Below, piece by piece: positions 10,884 to 23,453 of a stretch of DNA of 64,000 nucleotides (position 1 is its first letter; every line of letters starts with the position of its first letter). Origin of the DNA: Ascocoryne sarcoides NRRL 50072 (taxonomy: Eukaryota; Ascomycota; Leotiomycetes; Helotiales; Gelatinodiscaceae). The translations under genes and the position numbers were made by a program. The stretch spans positions 2,552,273 to 2,616,272 of the forward strand of contig KB205940.1 in NCBI GenBank assembly GCA_000328965.1, read 5' to 3'. The notes under the pieces are model-generated. The model did not search any database. It saw only the letters and a program-made list of their open reading frames with translations, and was not told the origin of the DNA.

Positions 10884-13800
10884 TATTATAAAAAATAATA
10901 TAAATTAGATATTACTTTTTAGTTATTAATAAAGCTAAGTTGTAAGTATATAAATAATAGAATATAAGTTATAATATAATAAAAAAGTAAAAGTATATAA
11001 GTTTAAATAATAAAAGTTTTAAAAAAAGTAAAGAAAAGAATAAAAGATTTTAATAGTTTAAAAAAGAAATAGTTAATTTAAACTAAAATAAAACTAATAA
11101 TAAAATACTTTAGTATAAGTTCTTTTTATTAAAAGTTAAAAGTATTAAAAGGTTTAGTTATATAAGTGTTTTAAAAGTTAAAGATTTACTATTAATATTA
11201 AATAAAGCTATTTAAATAATTAGAATACTAGACCTAAAAGTATAGCTATTTTTTTAAGTTAAATAACAGAAATAAAGCAGTAGTGTTTATAATAGTACTA
11301 CTAATAATAGAGAGCTTAGTAAAAGTGTAATTGTATTAGATATACTAATATAAAAGATTGGTTTTAATAGCTATTAAGCGTTTTATTAATAGAGCTTATA
11401 TATATATATTATATAAGAGTATAGCTAAAAAGGTTTAACTTATTAATAAGAGTTTTTTAAATAATATAATATTAAATAGTAATATTAAATAGAAAAAGAA
11501 AGTAGTTAAAAAAAAGTAAAAATTACTATTAGTTTAAAAGGTATAATAGCTAATTTAAGCTAAAGGTTTTAAGTGTTAATAAAAAAGTATAATTAATAAA
11601 AAAGTATAAGTATAATTTAATAGTAAAAGTGAACTTAATTAATTAAAAGAAAACTATATTACTAGAAATATTATATTATTAAAAAATAATATTAGCTTTT
11701 AACTTTACTTATTATAATAAAATTAAACTAATTAATATAATAATAAAAATAAATAATATAACTATTTAAATTTTAAACTTATTATTTTTAATTAATAAGT
11801 TTTTTAAAACATAAAGTCTTTTTTATTAATAAACCTTTGTTAAAATATAATTAAATAAGCTTAAATAAAAAATTAAAAGATATAATAGTATATATAATAT
11901 TATTAAAACTTATAAAATAAATAACACTTTTTATAAATATAATAAATTTAATTATTTAGTTATATTATATTATTAACTAAAATTAAAATATTTTTTTTAA
12001 AAAGTAATATCTTTTTTAAATAATATAAGAGTAAAAGGCTTATAATAATATATAATAATATAAAAGTAACTTTTAATATTTATTAATATATATTAGAGTA
12101 TTTACAATAGTTAAATATAATCTTAATTAATTTAAAAAGGATAAGTTATATAATAAACTTAAAATTTTAGTTTTATATAAAAGAGATTAATATTATTAGT
12201 TATATATATAACAGTAAGAGTTATAAATTGTTTAAAAATAACCTTTATAATAATATTAGTTTTAAATAAACTTAATTATAAACAATAAGTAAAAAGGATT
12301 ATATTAATAGTAAATATAAGCCTTTTTAGTTAAGAAGTAATTTTAATATAATTAAATAAAAACAGGTGACAATACTTATATAAATATAAGAGTAGAACTT
12401 AAATATTTAAAAAAAATAGAGTATAATATTATTAAAAAAGAATATAAAAGTATATTAAAAGTATTAAAAACAATTAAGTTTTAATTATATAAATTATATT
12501 CTATTTTAAAAATAAATACTAATATCTTTATTAAATAACTAAACTATAATATAACTAATTTATTAAATATATTAGTTATAAAATAGTTTATATAAATATA
12601 GCTTTTTAACTTTGATATTTATTATATTTTAAGAAAAAAATATATTATTATAAATAAACTATTATAAAAACACACTTAATTAAATAAGATTAAAAAAAAG
12701 TATAAATTTTAATAATTATATTATAATTAAATAAAATAATTTAATAATATAACTTATTAAGTTTTAGTTTTAAACTAGTACTAGTATAAAATTAAAAGAG
12801 AAGAAAAAAGTAGTAATATTAAAAAGATTTTAAACTAAGAAGTTTTAATAAATTATAAAGTAGTTAATAATATTATAATAATTAAAAAATATATTTTTAA
12901 AAAACTATTTTTAATTTAAATAAAAATATATAATATATATAGTAGAATGTAAAAGAGAACTTATAAAAAGATTTTATTTTACTACTTTTAAAGTAAAATA
13001 AAAAGTATATAATAGTAGTTGAAAATAATTTATTAAAATAGCGAAAAGTTAAAGTATTATTAATATTATTATTAAAACTAGTTATATAATCTATTAAAAA
13101 AAACTTAGTATATAAATAAAAGCTATTTAACTGGTTAATTATAAATAAGTAGTTAAAAAATAAGAAACTAATAAACGATTTTATAATTTTATATAAAATA
13201 AAAAGAATTATTATTTTTATATATAATTTAAAAGCTAATAAAATAATAAAGTAAAGTTATAAGCTATTTATTAATACTTTAAATAAGATAATAAAAGAGA
13301 GTAATAATAACTAGGTTATTAATCTATTAATAATATTATTTATAAATAAGTATATTATAAACTTAATTATATTCATAATAAAGTAGTTAAAACTATAAAA
13401 TGAAGTATTATAAAAAGTAATATTATAAGTAAAAAAAAAGTTGAACTAGTAAAAATAAAAGGTTTTAATAAAACTTATAATTTAAAATATAATAAGTTAA
13501 AAACAAAAGATATTATTTTATTATATAATATAATTTAAAAAATAAATATATTTATAAAAGTTAAACTTAAATACAAGTAGTTAAGCTCTTTTAAAACTAT
13601 AAATATAAAAGTATTAAAAAGAATTTACTTTTTAAAAAGATTTAATAAAATATTATTTTATAAAATATATTTTAAAAATTAGTTAAAAAAGTATATTTTT
13701 AAAAATATACAATATATTAAAATATATATAAAACTAAAAAGAAATAACAAATAAAAATTAAAGTATTTAAAAAATAAGTATAAATATAAAAAAGAAGAAA

Positions 13801-14639
13801 AGATAATAAAACTTTTTAAACCTAAAAAAAGAAAAAGAAAAGAATAAAAAAAGAAAAGCTATTATAAAAGAATTAAAGATAAAAATAATAACTTTAAAGA
13901 TATTATTATATAATTAAAAAATAAATATATAATAAATAAAAAAAGCTATATTTTAAAAACCTAAAGTTTTATATCTATTATTAAATAAGTAAGTGTTTAT
14001 TAATAATATAATAATAAAAGCTATTTTAAGTTTACTTTTAATTTTAATATTTCTTTTTCTTTTTCTTTTCTTCTTTTTCTTTTATTTACGTTTTCTGTAA
14101 GTATAAGTATAAGTTTTTAAATAATATAATATAAAATTCTTTTATTTTAAAATTAAATATAAAAAGGCTATAATTATAATAACTACCTTCTATAACTTAT
14201 TTCTTTTTATATAAAGTAGTAATAATATAAGAAGTATAAACTTAATTATATAACTATTTTAAGTAAATTAAGTTACTACTACTATTACTAGTATAAATAT
14301 TATTATATTTTAAATAAATAAAAAACTTATATAAAAGAAAGAAGATAAAATAAATAAAAAAACTTTAAAAGTAAATAAGTTAGCTTATACTACTATTTTT
14401 ATTATTTTTATTAGTTTTAATAAATATAAATAACACTTAATAATCTACTTTAAATATTTAAAGAGGTATTAGCTTAAAATACTTATTAGTATAGGTTTTT
14501 TTAAGCTTAATAAAAGAAATTAAATAAATATATTTACTAGAAAATTATTTATAAAGTTTTTAATAATAATAATATTAGTAATAAAAGTATTAGAACTACT
14601 TTTATTAAAAGTAATCTTATTTATTAATTAAGTTTTATT
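10884..14639. other. AT desert, no gene
   Basis: About 3.75 kb of A/T-dominated sequence, A-rich on the plus strand in contrast to the T-rich 3325-6630. Dense stops in all frames. I see no reliable protein motif. The purine bias may reflect the sense strand of a degraded element. Confidence 0.45.
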
Positions 14640-15579
14640 TAAACTGGCCGGACCAGACCGCGATTTTGGGACCGGACCGGACCGTTGCGCTTATATAAGC
14701 GGTCCAGTCTCGATTTTCTAAACTAGACTGTGAAACGGTCTCCAAAAATATTTGAGACTAAATAATATACGGTCTGGTCTCAAATTTTTAGACTAGACTG
14801 TGAAACAGTCTCTAAAAATATTTGAGACCGAATAATATATAGTCTAGTTTCGATTTTTTAAACTAGACTATAAAACGCTTTCTAAAAATATTTAAAACTA
14901 GACTATATATTATTCGGTCTTAAATATTTCTAAAAGAGTATAAGACTATGAGACTATAGTAATATACTTTATAATTATAGTTTATATAAAACCTATATAG
15001 TAATTAATACTTAAAAATATTAAAAGATTATAGTAATGCTTTATAATAACAGAAAAAGGTCTAATTTTTATTATAATAAAAAAAAGCTAAAATATATATA
15101 TATATATATAATATAGTCTAGACTAGACTAGACAGTATAAAGTCCGGTCCTAAATGGTCCGGTCCTAAAAACAGTTCTTAAAAATATATATTTGAGACTA
15201 GACCGTTTGGGACTAGACTATATATGGTCCGGTCCCAAAAACGGTNNNNNNNNNNNNNNNNNNNNAAATATATATATATATATATAATATAGTCTAGACT
15301 AGACTAGACAGTATAAAGTCCGGTCCTAAATGGTCCGGTCCTAAAAACAGTTCTTAAAAATATATATTTGAGACTAGACCGTTTGGGACTAGACTATATA
15401 TGGTCCGGTCCCAAAAACGGTCCCCAAAAATATATATTTGAAACCGGACGGTATATAGTCTGATCTCAAACGGTCTAGTCCCAAAAATGGTCCCCAAAAT
15501 CTTTTTAAACGGTTTAGTCTTTTAAACGGTCCCCAAAAAATCCCACGATCCGCTTCGGACCGGACCGTTGGCCAGTCTA
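14640..15579 (+). mobile_element. hAT-like non-autonomous element, copy 3 (contains gap artefact)
   Basis: Bounded by TAAACTGGCC (first G changed to A, as RIP would do) and GGCCAGTCTA. The flanking octamers GTTTTATT and CTTATATT match at 6 of 8 positions. The 70-bp repeats lie at about 14736, 14806 and 14876. The element includes 20 N at 15246-15265 whose two sides repeat the same roughly 156 bases. Removing that duplication and the N gives about 764 bp, matching the 766 bp of copy 2. Confidence 0.8.
15246..15265. other. Assembly gap (20 N) with duplicated flanks
   Basis: The sequence ending at 15245 and the sequence beginning at 15266 overlap: 15266-15421 repeats about 15090-15245, apart from possible length differences in the TA run. 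This looks like two contig ends that were not merged, so the distance across the gap is artificial. Confidence 0.9.
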
Positions 15580-16415
15580 CTTATATTATATAAAGTAGTT
15601 TTAATATAATAATAATATTTAATTTAAGTATATAAATTTAAATATTCTACTAATAGCTTTATATAATTATAAAAGTAATATAATCTAAAAGTTTATTTTT
15701 TTAGTAGATAAAAACAAAGAAAACTATATAATTATTTTATATAATATATATAAACACTTGTAAGTTTAATAAACAAGAATAATTACTTATAACTTAATTA
15801 AGAATAGTTTAATATACTAAATTAATAAAGCTATATTTATTAAAAAAGATACTAAAGTACTTAATATTAATTAGATAAAGGTTTTATAAAGAAATAGTTA
15901 TATTCTTATTTTTATTTTACATTTATTATATAATACCAACAGATTTAGTATATATATTAAAAGGATTACACTACCTTAGCTAATAAGAGTATAAGAAAAT
16001 TTAATACTATTAGATATTATTAAAAAAGATATATAAAAGATATTAGTAAATATATATTAAAATTTAATAGTATTTATAACTACTTTATTAAAGCTTATAA
16101 ACTAGTATAATATAATTTTATATAAATTTCTTATTACTATTAAAACTATAAGTTTAAAAGTATTTTTTAAATATACTAGTATATAAACACTAATAAAACT
16201 TACTAGTAATAAAATAAAATATAAATATAATCTTTTAAAGTAATTAAAATAAGATAAATAAGTACTTTTAAAAGTAAAGATAATATATAAAAGAGGCGGC
16301 TATTAAAAACTTTATATTAGTAGTTATAAAAAAAGTAAGTATTTAAACATAAGTTATACTTTTACTATTAAAAGTAACAAAAGTAATTAAGAATATTAAT
16401 ATTAATATTAGAAAA
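15580..16415. other. AT desert, no gene
   Basis: About 840 bases of A/T-rich DNA between a hAT-like element and a copia element. Nothing recognisable. Confidence 0.45.
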
Positions 16416-16609
16416 TGTCAAATGGGACGGTCGAAGGTGCGGAATCTAATGTGGTAGCTTAACTGATTGAGTATGTAAGAGTGGTAGAAAGCTAAGGGAA
16501 AAGAAGAGGGGTGTTGAGGCTAGTCCTTAACCCCCTAGTAAATCACTTAGTATAAGTTAACTAGTCACATGATCCAAGTCCTATAACAGGTGTCGGATTC
16601 TATCTAATA
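16416..16609 (-). repeat. 3' LTR of copia copy 1
   Basis: Plus-strand start TGTCAAATGGGACGG. The outer end facing the element interior reads TAATA instead of the CAACA of the other LTR, two C-to-T changes. A short purine tract lies immediately inside, at 16610-16617. Confidence 0.9.
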
Positions 16610-16619
16610 CACCCCTGAA

Positions 16620-19600
16620 TACGACACCTATATAAGCGTATTCAAATACCTTAATTTAGTAATTGAATTACAGCTTTAAAGCATATAAATTTATTCTAAT
16701 TATAAAGTTATCATATTTTACCTTAGATAGAGGCTTAGTTAAGCCATTTGCTGTTATATCTGAAGTAGATATAAACCATAGGTTAATGTTACTAATAGCA
16801 ACCTCCTTACAAATATAGTACTATTAAATCTTAATATACTTAGTTTATTAATAGAATTGAGGATTTTCAGCTAATAAGAGAGCTCCTTAGTTGTTACCGA
16901 TCAAGCGAATAGAATTAATATTAGTACCTTTGTACTAGAGATCTTTAAATAGAAGACGTAGTTAGATAGCCTCTTATACACCTAATGTAAGTGTATAATA
17001 CTCGGCTTCCGTAGAGGAGAGAGCAAGTGGCTTTTGGCGTTAGTAACTTTATAAAATAGGGCCTCTTACAAATAGGAATATATAGCTATAAGTAGATCGG
17101 CGGTCTTCTCTACTATCTCTATAAGCGGTATTAGAATAGCTGTAGAGTTGTTAAAGTAGGTTAGTCTCTCTGTAGGTGATCTTAACAGTTCTAGTGCCCT
17201 TGATATACTTAAGCATGTGATACACGGCTTTTAAGTGCTCTTGAGAAAGATTATATAAGTAATAATATAATATAAAGTAAGTATATATTAAATTAGGGTA
17301 TATCTAAGTTATAAGGTATATCTTAGAGCTTACAATTAACTAGTAGAGCTCTATATCTTTTGATATAGCTATACTAGAATTAGGCACAAAAGATTTAGTA
17401 GCACCTATATTTATAAGAGTTGTAATAAGAGTGTAATCTAGTATATTATACTTACCTAGGATTTTGTTAATATAAGCGTCTTATAAGAGGGAGACAGTGC
17501 CTACTACTAGGTCACAAGTGATTTTAATACTAACGAAGTACTAAATAGAACTTATATCCTCTATTTTAAATGTACTAAAGAGCTAAGCTTTAATAGTGTT
17601 AAAGTTCTTACTTTTAGAACTAACAATAAGAAAGTTATTAACATAAGTGACAATAAGAATGCCAGTGACTGTATAACAGTAAACACAGGCGTTAGAGAGG
17701 AAGGGCTCGAAACCTAGCTTCTTTAATTCGGAGCTGAGCTTCTTTTACTATAGGCGTAAAGATTACTTTAACCTATAAAAAGCTTTTAAAAGCTTACAAA
17801 TGAAGATAAGAAACTTACTGTTTAAATAACAGCGATTTAAGTTCTTAAGGAATTCGGGAGAGATATTAAAGCTAGATAGTAACTTAATATATATCTCCTT
17901 ATTAATATTACTATTTAAAAAGGTAATAATAACATTTGTTTAGTTAATCTTCTAACTATTAAAAGCTACTATAGCAATTACGAGCTTCTAAGAGGTAGGC
18001 TTAGCTACTTCAGCGAAGGTTTAATCGAAGTTAATACCCTTAACTTAACAGAAGCTTTTAACTACCTATTAGGTCTTATACTAAGAGATTTGGCTATCCT
18101 TGTTACGTTTGGTTTTAAATACTTAGCGTTTAAGTAGCACCTTATTTCTCTTACTAATAGTACCTCAATTAGTAATAGTTTAAGTCTTTTTTCTAGTAAG
18201 AGAGGCAAGTTCCTTTTAGATAGCTAACTTTTAATAAGTAGCTTTAGAACTTACTATTGCTTTTTCATAAGACTGAGGATCCTCGTCGTGTATTAAAGCG
18301 GCCTTATAGGTAGTATATATCGACGTAAATAGGGCCAAATTGGCCTACTTACACTAATTAAGTGTAGTAAAAGAGCTATATTTAACATCTAAGTTTACTG
18401 TACCTAAGTTCTTAGATTAAGACCTAATAAGTCGAGATACTCTAAGAAGAGGAGGAGCAGCAGTGTCACTGCTAATTACCTTTAGCCTATTCTTACTGCC
18501 CTTTAAACAACTACAGCTACACTTTTATATAAGAGTTTCAGGCAAAATACGCTCTAAAGTGTCCGGGTCTGAGGTAAGATTAGAAGTAGGTAAGAGTAGC
18601 TATATAATCTCTTTAATAGTATCTTAAAAGTATTTATTACTTAAATCGTTAAATGTGATATCTTTTTCAATTACAAAGGGAGCTAAATCTAGTTTAATAG
18701 AAGAGACTAGTAAAGGCTTAAACAACTAATCAAGTAGTTCTTACTCAATAGTATTAGTATAGTACTCTAATATAGAACTTACCTCTTACTTGAGGCTAGA
18801 GCTTAGAGCAATTGTACATTCCTCCGAATTTGATATAACTATAAGAGTTGTAATTGATTAGAAAGGGCCTTTATTAAAGTGTACGTTCGACGAGCGAACT
18901 AGCTTTTTAGAACAATTTAAGACCTAAATACAATATATATAATTACTTTTAAATCTAACTAAAATTCCTTGATTAGTATATAGCTTTAGCTTTTACAAAT
19001 TAACTCTGTTTTCCTTCGGAATTTAGACGAAGGTTTTACAGCTTAGCACACATATATAGCTGAGATCGGGCTTATATATCTTTCTAAGCTTAATATTGTT
19101 AAAGAAAGCTTTAAAAGGGGTCTTACTAACAACAGTAGAAGTAGCAGTTCTATTAGTAATAGATATAATCGAAGAGAAGATTTTAAGCTAGAGAATTTAT
19201 AGAATATTTATATCTATTATAATTATATAAAGCTTTTTTATAATAACGCGATTAGCACGTTTTACTTTACCTCTTTACTTAGGGTTTTATAAAATAGTAA
19301 TTTCTAAGATTATACTTAAAATAGAAGCGTTTATAAAAACTTTATTACTTCCGAATTCCTTTTCTCTATCTATTTTAAATAGTTTTAAAGTATACTTATA
19401 TTAAGTATAACACAATTTTACAAAGCTTTTAATAGTATTGTAAGCGCCTCTCTTTTTAGTATAGGTATAGCCCCAGCGAGTATTATAAGCTCTATTAGTA
19501 AGTATAATAGTATACTCTTCTCTATTAATTCCATGTGAAATAAGCTTAACAACGTTGATATAGACCTCGTCGAGAGTGTGTTAAGAACGAATACGTCTAA

Positions 19601-21533
19601 CGCGGCGAACAGCTTAGTATAGCTTTACAATCTCATAAGAATCACAGAGCTTAGTAACTCCGAGGTTACTATAGTAAGCTCGAGTGGGGTAGTCTATACC
19701 TATAGTAATAGACTTAATAGAGGTAACGTTATTAAAGCTAATATGCCTAAGACAACGGTGCTAGAGCTCCTTTGTAATAGGTTACTTATAAATAGCAGCT
19801 AGGAAAGCTACATTTATAAAGAAAGAGAAGGAGTTAATCTTCAATTTTATAGAACTATTAAATATACTATACTAAATAATTTTAATATTATTAAAAAAGA
19901 CTTTATTATTTTTAAGATATCTTTTAGTTTAGTATAACTTTACTTTTGAAAATAAGTTAACTAAGAAAGTAGGAATATATATTACGTTTTTAAGTTTCAA
20001 CTTAAAAAAGAACCTATTAAAGAAAGGAAAATTCAGATATATAATACCTATTTCTTTAGAGTAAACGTTCCTATTACTAGTTAAAATCGATAGCGATCTG
20101 CTAAGTGTATACTAGTAAAACTAGTCTAAGTTATTACAAATATAGTAAATATATCTGATATTTATAATCTAATTACTTTTTACTAAGAATATAAACGCTA
20201 TTAAAGCTACGTTAGATATAGTAATAGAGGAGAAGAACGTAGTAGTAAACTTAGTACTAATTGTAACTAGTAATTGTACTACCTTATTATTAAGCTTTTA
20301 CTAATATATATTAGCTCTCTTCTTACCTTTATTATCCTTTTAAAGTAGGCGCTTTTTAGGGTAGAGAGTATAGTAATTAGCTTTAGTATATATAACCTTT
20401 TTATTATAACTTTTATAAAACTTTAATATAAAAATACTACCCTTTCTCTTATATCTCTTATTTTCTTTTAACTTACTTTTATAAAGAGTAGTTTAATCTT
20501 TATTTCTATTCTCATCTATTACATTTGTAATAAAGTTATTAAAAGTAATGTATAATTCAAATATAATAGTTTAAGAAATTGATTATTAATACTTAACTTA
20601 TATAAGAAGCTCCTTAGCTAAGCCGTAGATAAAGAGGAGAGGGTCGATTTTAGTGTAGTTGTATATAAGCTTTAAATCCTCTATTTGTTTAATATTATAC
20701 TTAAAAGTAATAATATATTAACTTATATTATTATAATTAAAGTAACAAATACTCACTTAACGTTTAAGAGCTTAATACTTAAGCACAATTCTAAAGCTTT
20801 TATAGTACTTCTAGAGAGTATCTTAAATACTCTTAGCAGAAGGATTTAACTCTATTAAAGCTCTAATATTAATATTAGATATATTATTAATAAAAGTAAA
20901 TATAACTTTAGTATTACACTTTTAATACTTTATCTATTTCTTAAATACTAATAAATCCTTATTAACTTTAGAATTATTAATATTAACTTCTATAAAAATA
21001 ATAAGTTAAGGAGATATATATTATTATAACTTAAGAGCTAATAGCAGGTTTCTTATAAACTCCTTCTATTACTTGTAGTTCTCTGTACCCCTAAGCTTAT
21101 TACCGGAGAGCAGCTATAGATCACTCGATTCTCCTATTTCAGTGTTACTGTCGTTACTACTAAAAGACAACTTCAAAAACGATATATTTGATTACTCCTC
21201 TTCTAAAATATTAGAAAGATAAAGATATAAGCTAGTAAGTTATATTAAAGAATAAGGATTTGTAGCAGAAGAAGTTAAAACTTAGTAAAGAGGAAAAGTA
21301 TTTGTAAAGTAGCTTATTAATTCGTAGTTTAATTAAGTAAAGCTGTAAGATCAGATAACATATAATATTAGTACAAAAGTACTACTATATATGTGCTTAA
21401 AGAAGCAAGCACTAGTCGAGTACAAAGATATACTCGATACTCGGGCGCTATAAAGCCTATACTTGAATTTATAAGGCAACGAATCGAGAGCGTGTTCTAA
21501 AAAGAAATAGAACGGTCTACTACAGTAGAGCAC
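16620..21533 (-). pseudogene. copia gag-pol relic (copy 1)
   Basis: Three segments are readable on the minus strand. About 19520-19760 gives a GAG-pre-integrase stretch with RHISFNNV and later DEVYINVVKLI. About 18012-18140 gives the start of the reverse transcriptase domain (VFKTKRNKDSQIS, VKGINFD, TFAEVAKP). About 17610-17700 gives the reverse transcriptase active-site segment GILIVTYVNNFLIV, where the family normally has YVDD. About 16930-17040 gives the RNase H segment LSSTEAEYYTLTLG. In-frame stops sit where Trp, Gln or Arg codons would be expected, the changes RIP produces. The upstream part (to about 21533) should hold gag, but only a 60-codon open stretch at 21351-21533 remains. Confidence 0.88.
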
Positions 21534-21547
21534 GAGGGCTTATAACC
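21534..21547 (-). other. Primer-binding site of copia copy 1 (half initiator tRNA type)
   Basis: Directly inside the 5' LTR the minus strand reads GGTTATAAGCCCTC. The complement of the initiator-methionine tRNA anticodon stem-loop is GGTTATGAGCCC, so the site matches except for one base. That base corresponds to C-to-T at a CpA dinucleotide on the plus strand, the preferred RIP target. Drosophila copia and yeast Ty5 prime from the same internal part of initiator tRNA. The copy at 37545-43482 has the same sequence. Confidence 0.7.
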
Positions 21548-21741
21548 TGTCAAATGGGACGGTCGAAGGTGCGGAATCTAATGTGGTAGCTTAACTGATT
21601 AAGTATGTAAGAGTGGTAGAAAGCTAAGGGAAAAGAAGAGGGGTGTTAAGGCTAGTCCTCAACCCCCTAGTGAATCACTTAGTATGAGTCAACCAGTCAC
21701 ATGATCCAAGTCCAATAACAGGTGTCGGATTCCATCCAACA
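21548..21741 (-). repeat. 5' LTR of copia copy 1
   Basis: 194 bp, plus-strand TGTCAAATGGGACGG to TTCCATCCAACA, with intact TG...CA ends. In the sense direction it begins TGTTGGATGG. It should contain the element's promoter, but no defined box was identified. Confidence 0.9.
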
Positions 21742-21986
21742 GAAAATATTAAATTTAAAGAAAATATTAAACTAAAAGATAATAATAAGCCTAGTCTTTT
21801 AAAAGAGAATAACTTTATAAAGAAAAAGAATAATTTAAGTAATAGTAAAAAGGAAATAAAGTTGTAAAATATAAGACTATAAATTAGCTTTATATATAAG
21901 TAGGTTTATAAGTTATAATAAGTTAATAGTAAAAGCGGTATGTTAAGTATTTAAAAAACAAGTACTTTTTAAGAGAGGAACGTATA

Positions 21987-22205
21987 TGTGAAGTATTAGT
22001 ACTAGCACTAGTATTATATATACTAGCGTATATGCTAAGAACTTTAAAAGAACCTTTTAGTTTATATATAGAAAATTATCCTTTTTTTATATACTTTTAA
22101 AGCTTTTTAAAGCTATCGCTTGTTCCTATTATAATATTAACACTACGTGTCCTCTTACTTATAAATATATATAATATAAACAACTCCTCGCATTTTATAC
22201 TAATA
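21987..22205. repeat. LTR-like repeat, copy 2 (palindromes decayed)
   Basis: Matches 6631-6850, starting TGTGAAGTATTAGTACTAGC. The palindromic G/C-rich head of copy 1 is mutated here to TATATACTAGCGTATATG, largely by C-to-T and G-to-A changes. Ends unresolved. Confidence 0.5.
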
Positions 22206-23453
22206 CAAATACTTAAGAATAACTAAAAACCTATTATACTAATAAAGAATATATTTTTAAATAAACGAACAAAATATATTAATATTATTTACTACTTTAT
22301 TTATAACTTAATAAAGAATAAAAGCTTAAAAGCTAATTATATTTTCATAAGTAATATAATTACTAATAAAATAACAAAGCCGCCAGAGTATATTACTTTT
22401 AAAAGGTTTAAGAGATAAATAAGACTTATTAAAGTCGTTATATTAAAAAAGAATAGTAGTATTAGAATTATAAGCTTAAATTAAATTAAGTAAAAGCTAT
22501 AACTTACTTTAAAAAAAGTATTAAAATATAATAGTTTAATATAAGTTATAATAAGCTATATTAGATTAAAATTAGCTTATGTTAGTTATTTAGCTCTATT
22601 TATACGTTAAAAGCCGTAACTTTTTAAATAAGTAAGCAAGTAAGCTTTTAAATAGTTAAAGAATAAGAGTTAAATATATAATAATATACACGTGTTATTT
22701 CAACTATAGTACTTTTTATAGTTTTTATATAAGTGAAACGAAATACTTAAAAAATACTTAAAAATTAATTATTGCTTTTTAATAAGGTTATTAGCACTAG
22801 TATAACCCTAAGGCGTTTCTAGTTTAATATTACTTTTAAAATCTTATTTTATATATACTTTACTATTTTTACTATCTTTTTTACTTTCTCTCCTCTTCTC
22901 TTTTAATTTTAAAGCAATTATAATAAATAAGCTGCTTTTGAAAAGAAATTCTCTAATAGCTAAAGTTTTATTAAGCTTTTTAAATTGTTAGTTTAAATTT
23001 AAAATTACTTTTTTTCTTCTTTTTAAATAAGCTACTTTTTTTTTAAAACTAATAATTTAAGTTAAATATTTTATAATATATTATTAATAAGTGTTAAAGC
23101 TTTTAACTATTATAATATATTACTTTTAAATATTAAAAGTTTTATTTTTATTAAAATTACAAATTTATTAACTAATCTTTAATATATTATTTAGTTTTAA
23201 ATAAATAATTAATAAAGTTAAAAAAGCTTTAACTTTATTAGCTTAAATTTTAAAGTGTTATAATACTTTAGCTTATAAAATAAGCTAATTTCTTATAATT
23301 TTTTAATTAGAAAAGATATTTTTTAAATATATTTTTTTCTTTTTAAGCTTTAATATAAACTTAATTAAAATTAACTTTATTAACTAATATAAAATCTATT
23401 AAAAAAGTAAGCCTTTTAAGCGTTTTTTAATAAATGGCTTTTATAATATTAAA
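22206..23453. other. AT-rich DNA with one arm of a dispersed repeat (22519-22588)
   Basis: No gene. Bases 22519-22588 match the reverse complement of 26900-26969 (block beginning TATTAAAATATAATAG here, TGTTAAAATATAATAG there). The rest is unidentified A/T-rich DNA. Confidence 0.5.

Larger units (their letters stand above)
16416..21741 (-). mobile_element. Ty1/copia LTR retrotransposon, copy 1, complete but RIP-inactivated
   Basis: 5326 bp with a 194-bp LTR at each end and the perfect target duplication GAAAA (16411-16415 and 21742-21746). The internal domains read on the minus strand in the order pre-integrase, reverse transcriptase, RNase H, which is Ty1/copia order. This fixes 21548-21741 as the 5' LTR. 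A primer-binding site adjoins the 5' LTR and a purine tract (AGGGGTG) adjoins the 3' LTR. The two LTRs differ almost only by C/T and G/A transitions. It is the least mutated of the three internal copies here. Stops in every domain make it non-functional. Confidence 0.93.

Noticed and set aside
21351..21533. 60-codon minus-strand open frame
   Set aside because: It is the leader next to the primer-binding site of copia copy 1, without a domain, in a RIP-damaged element.
16620..21533. Programmed recoding or genuine domestication of the copia pol
   Set aside because: Stops fall throughout and at Trp/Gln/Arg positions with RIP-type changes; the catalytic Asp pair is lost. Decay explains it.
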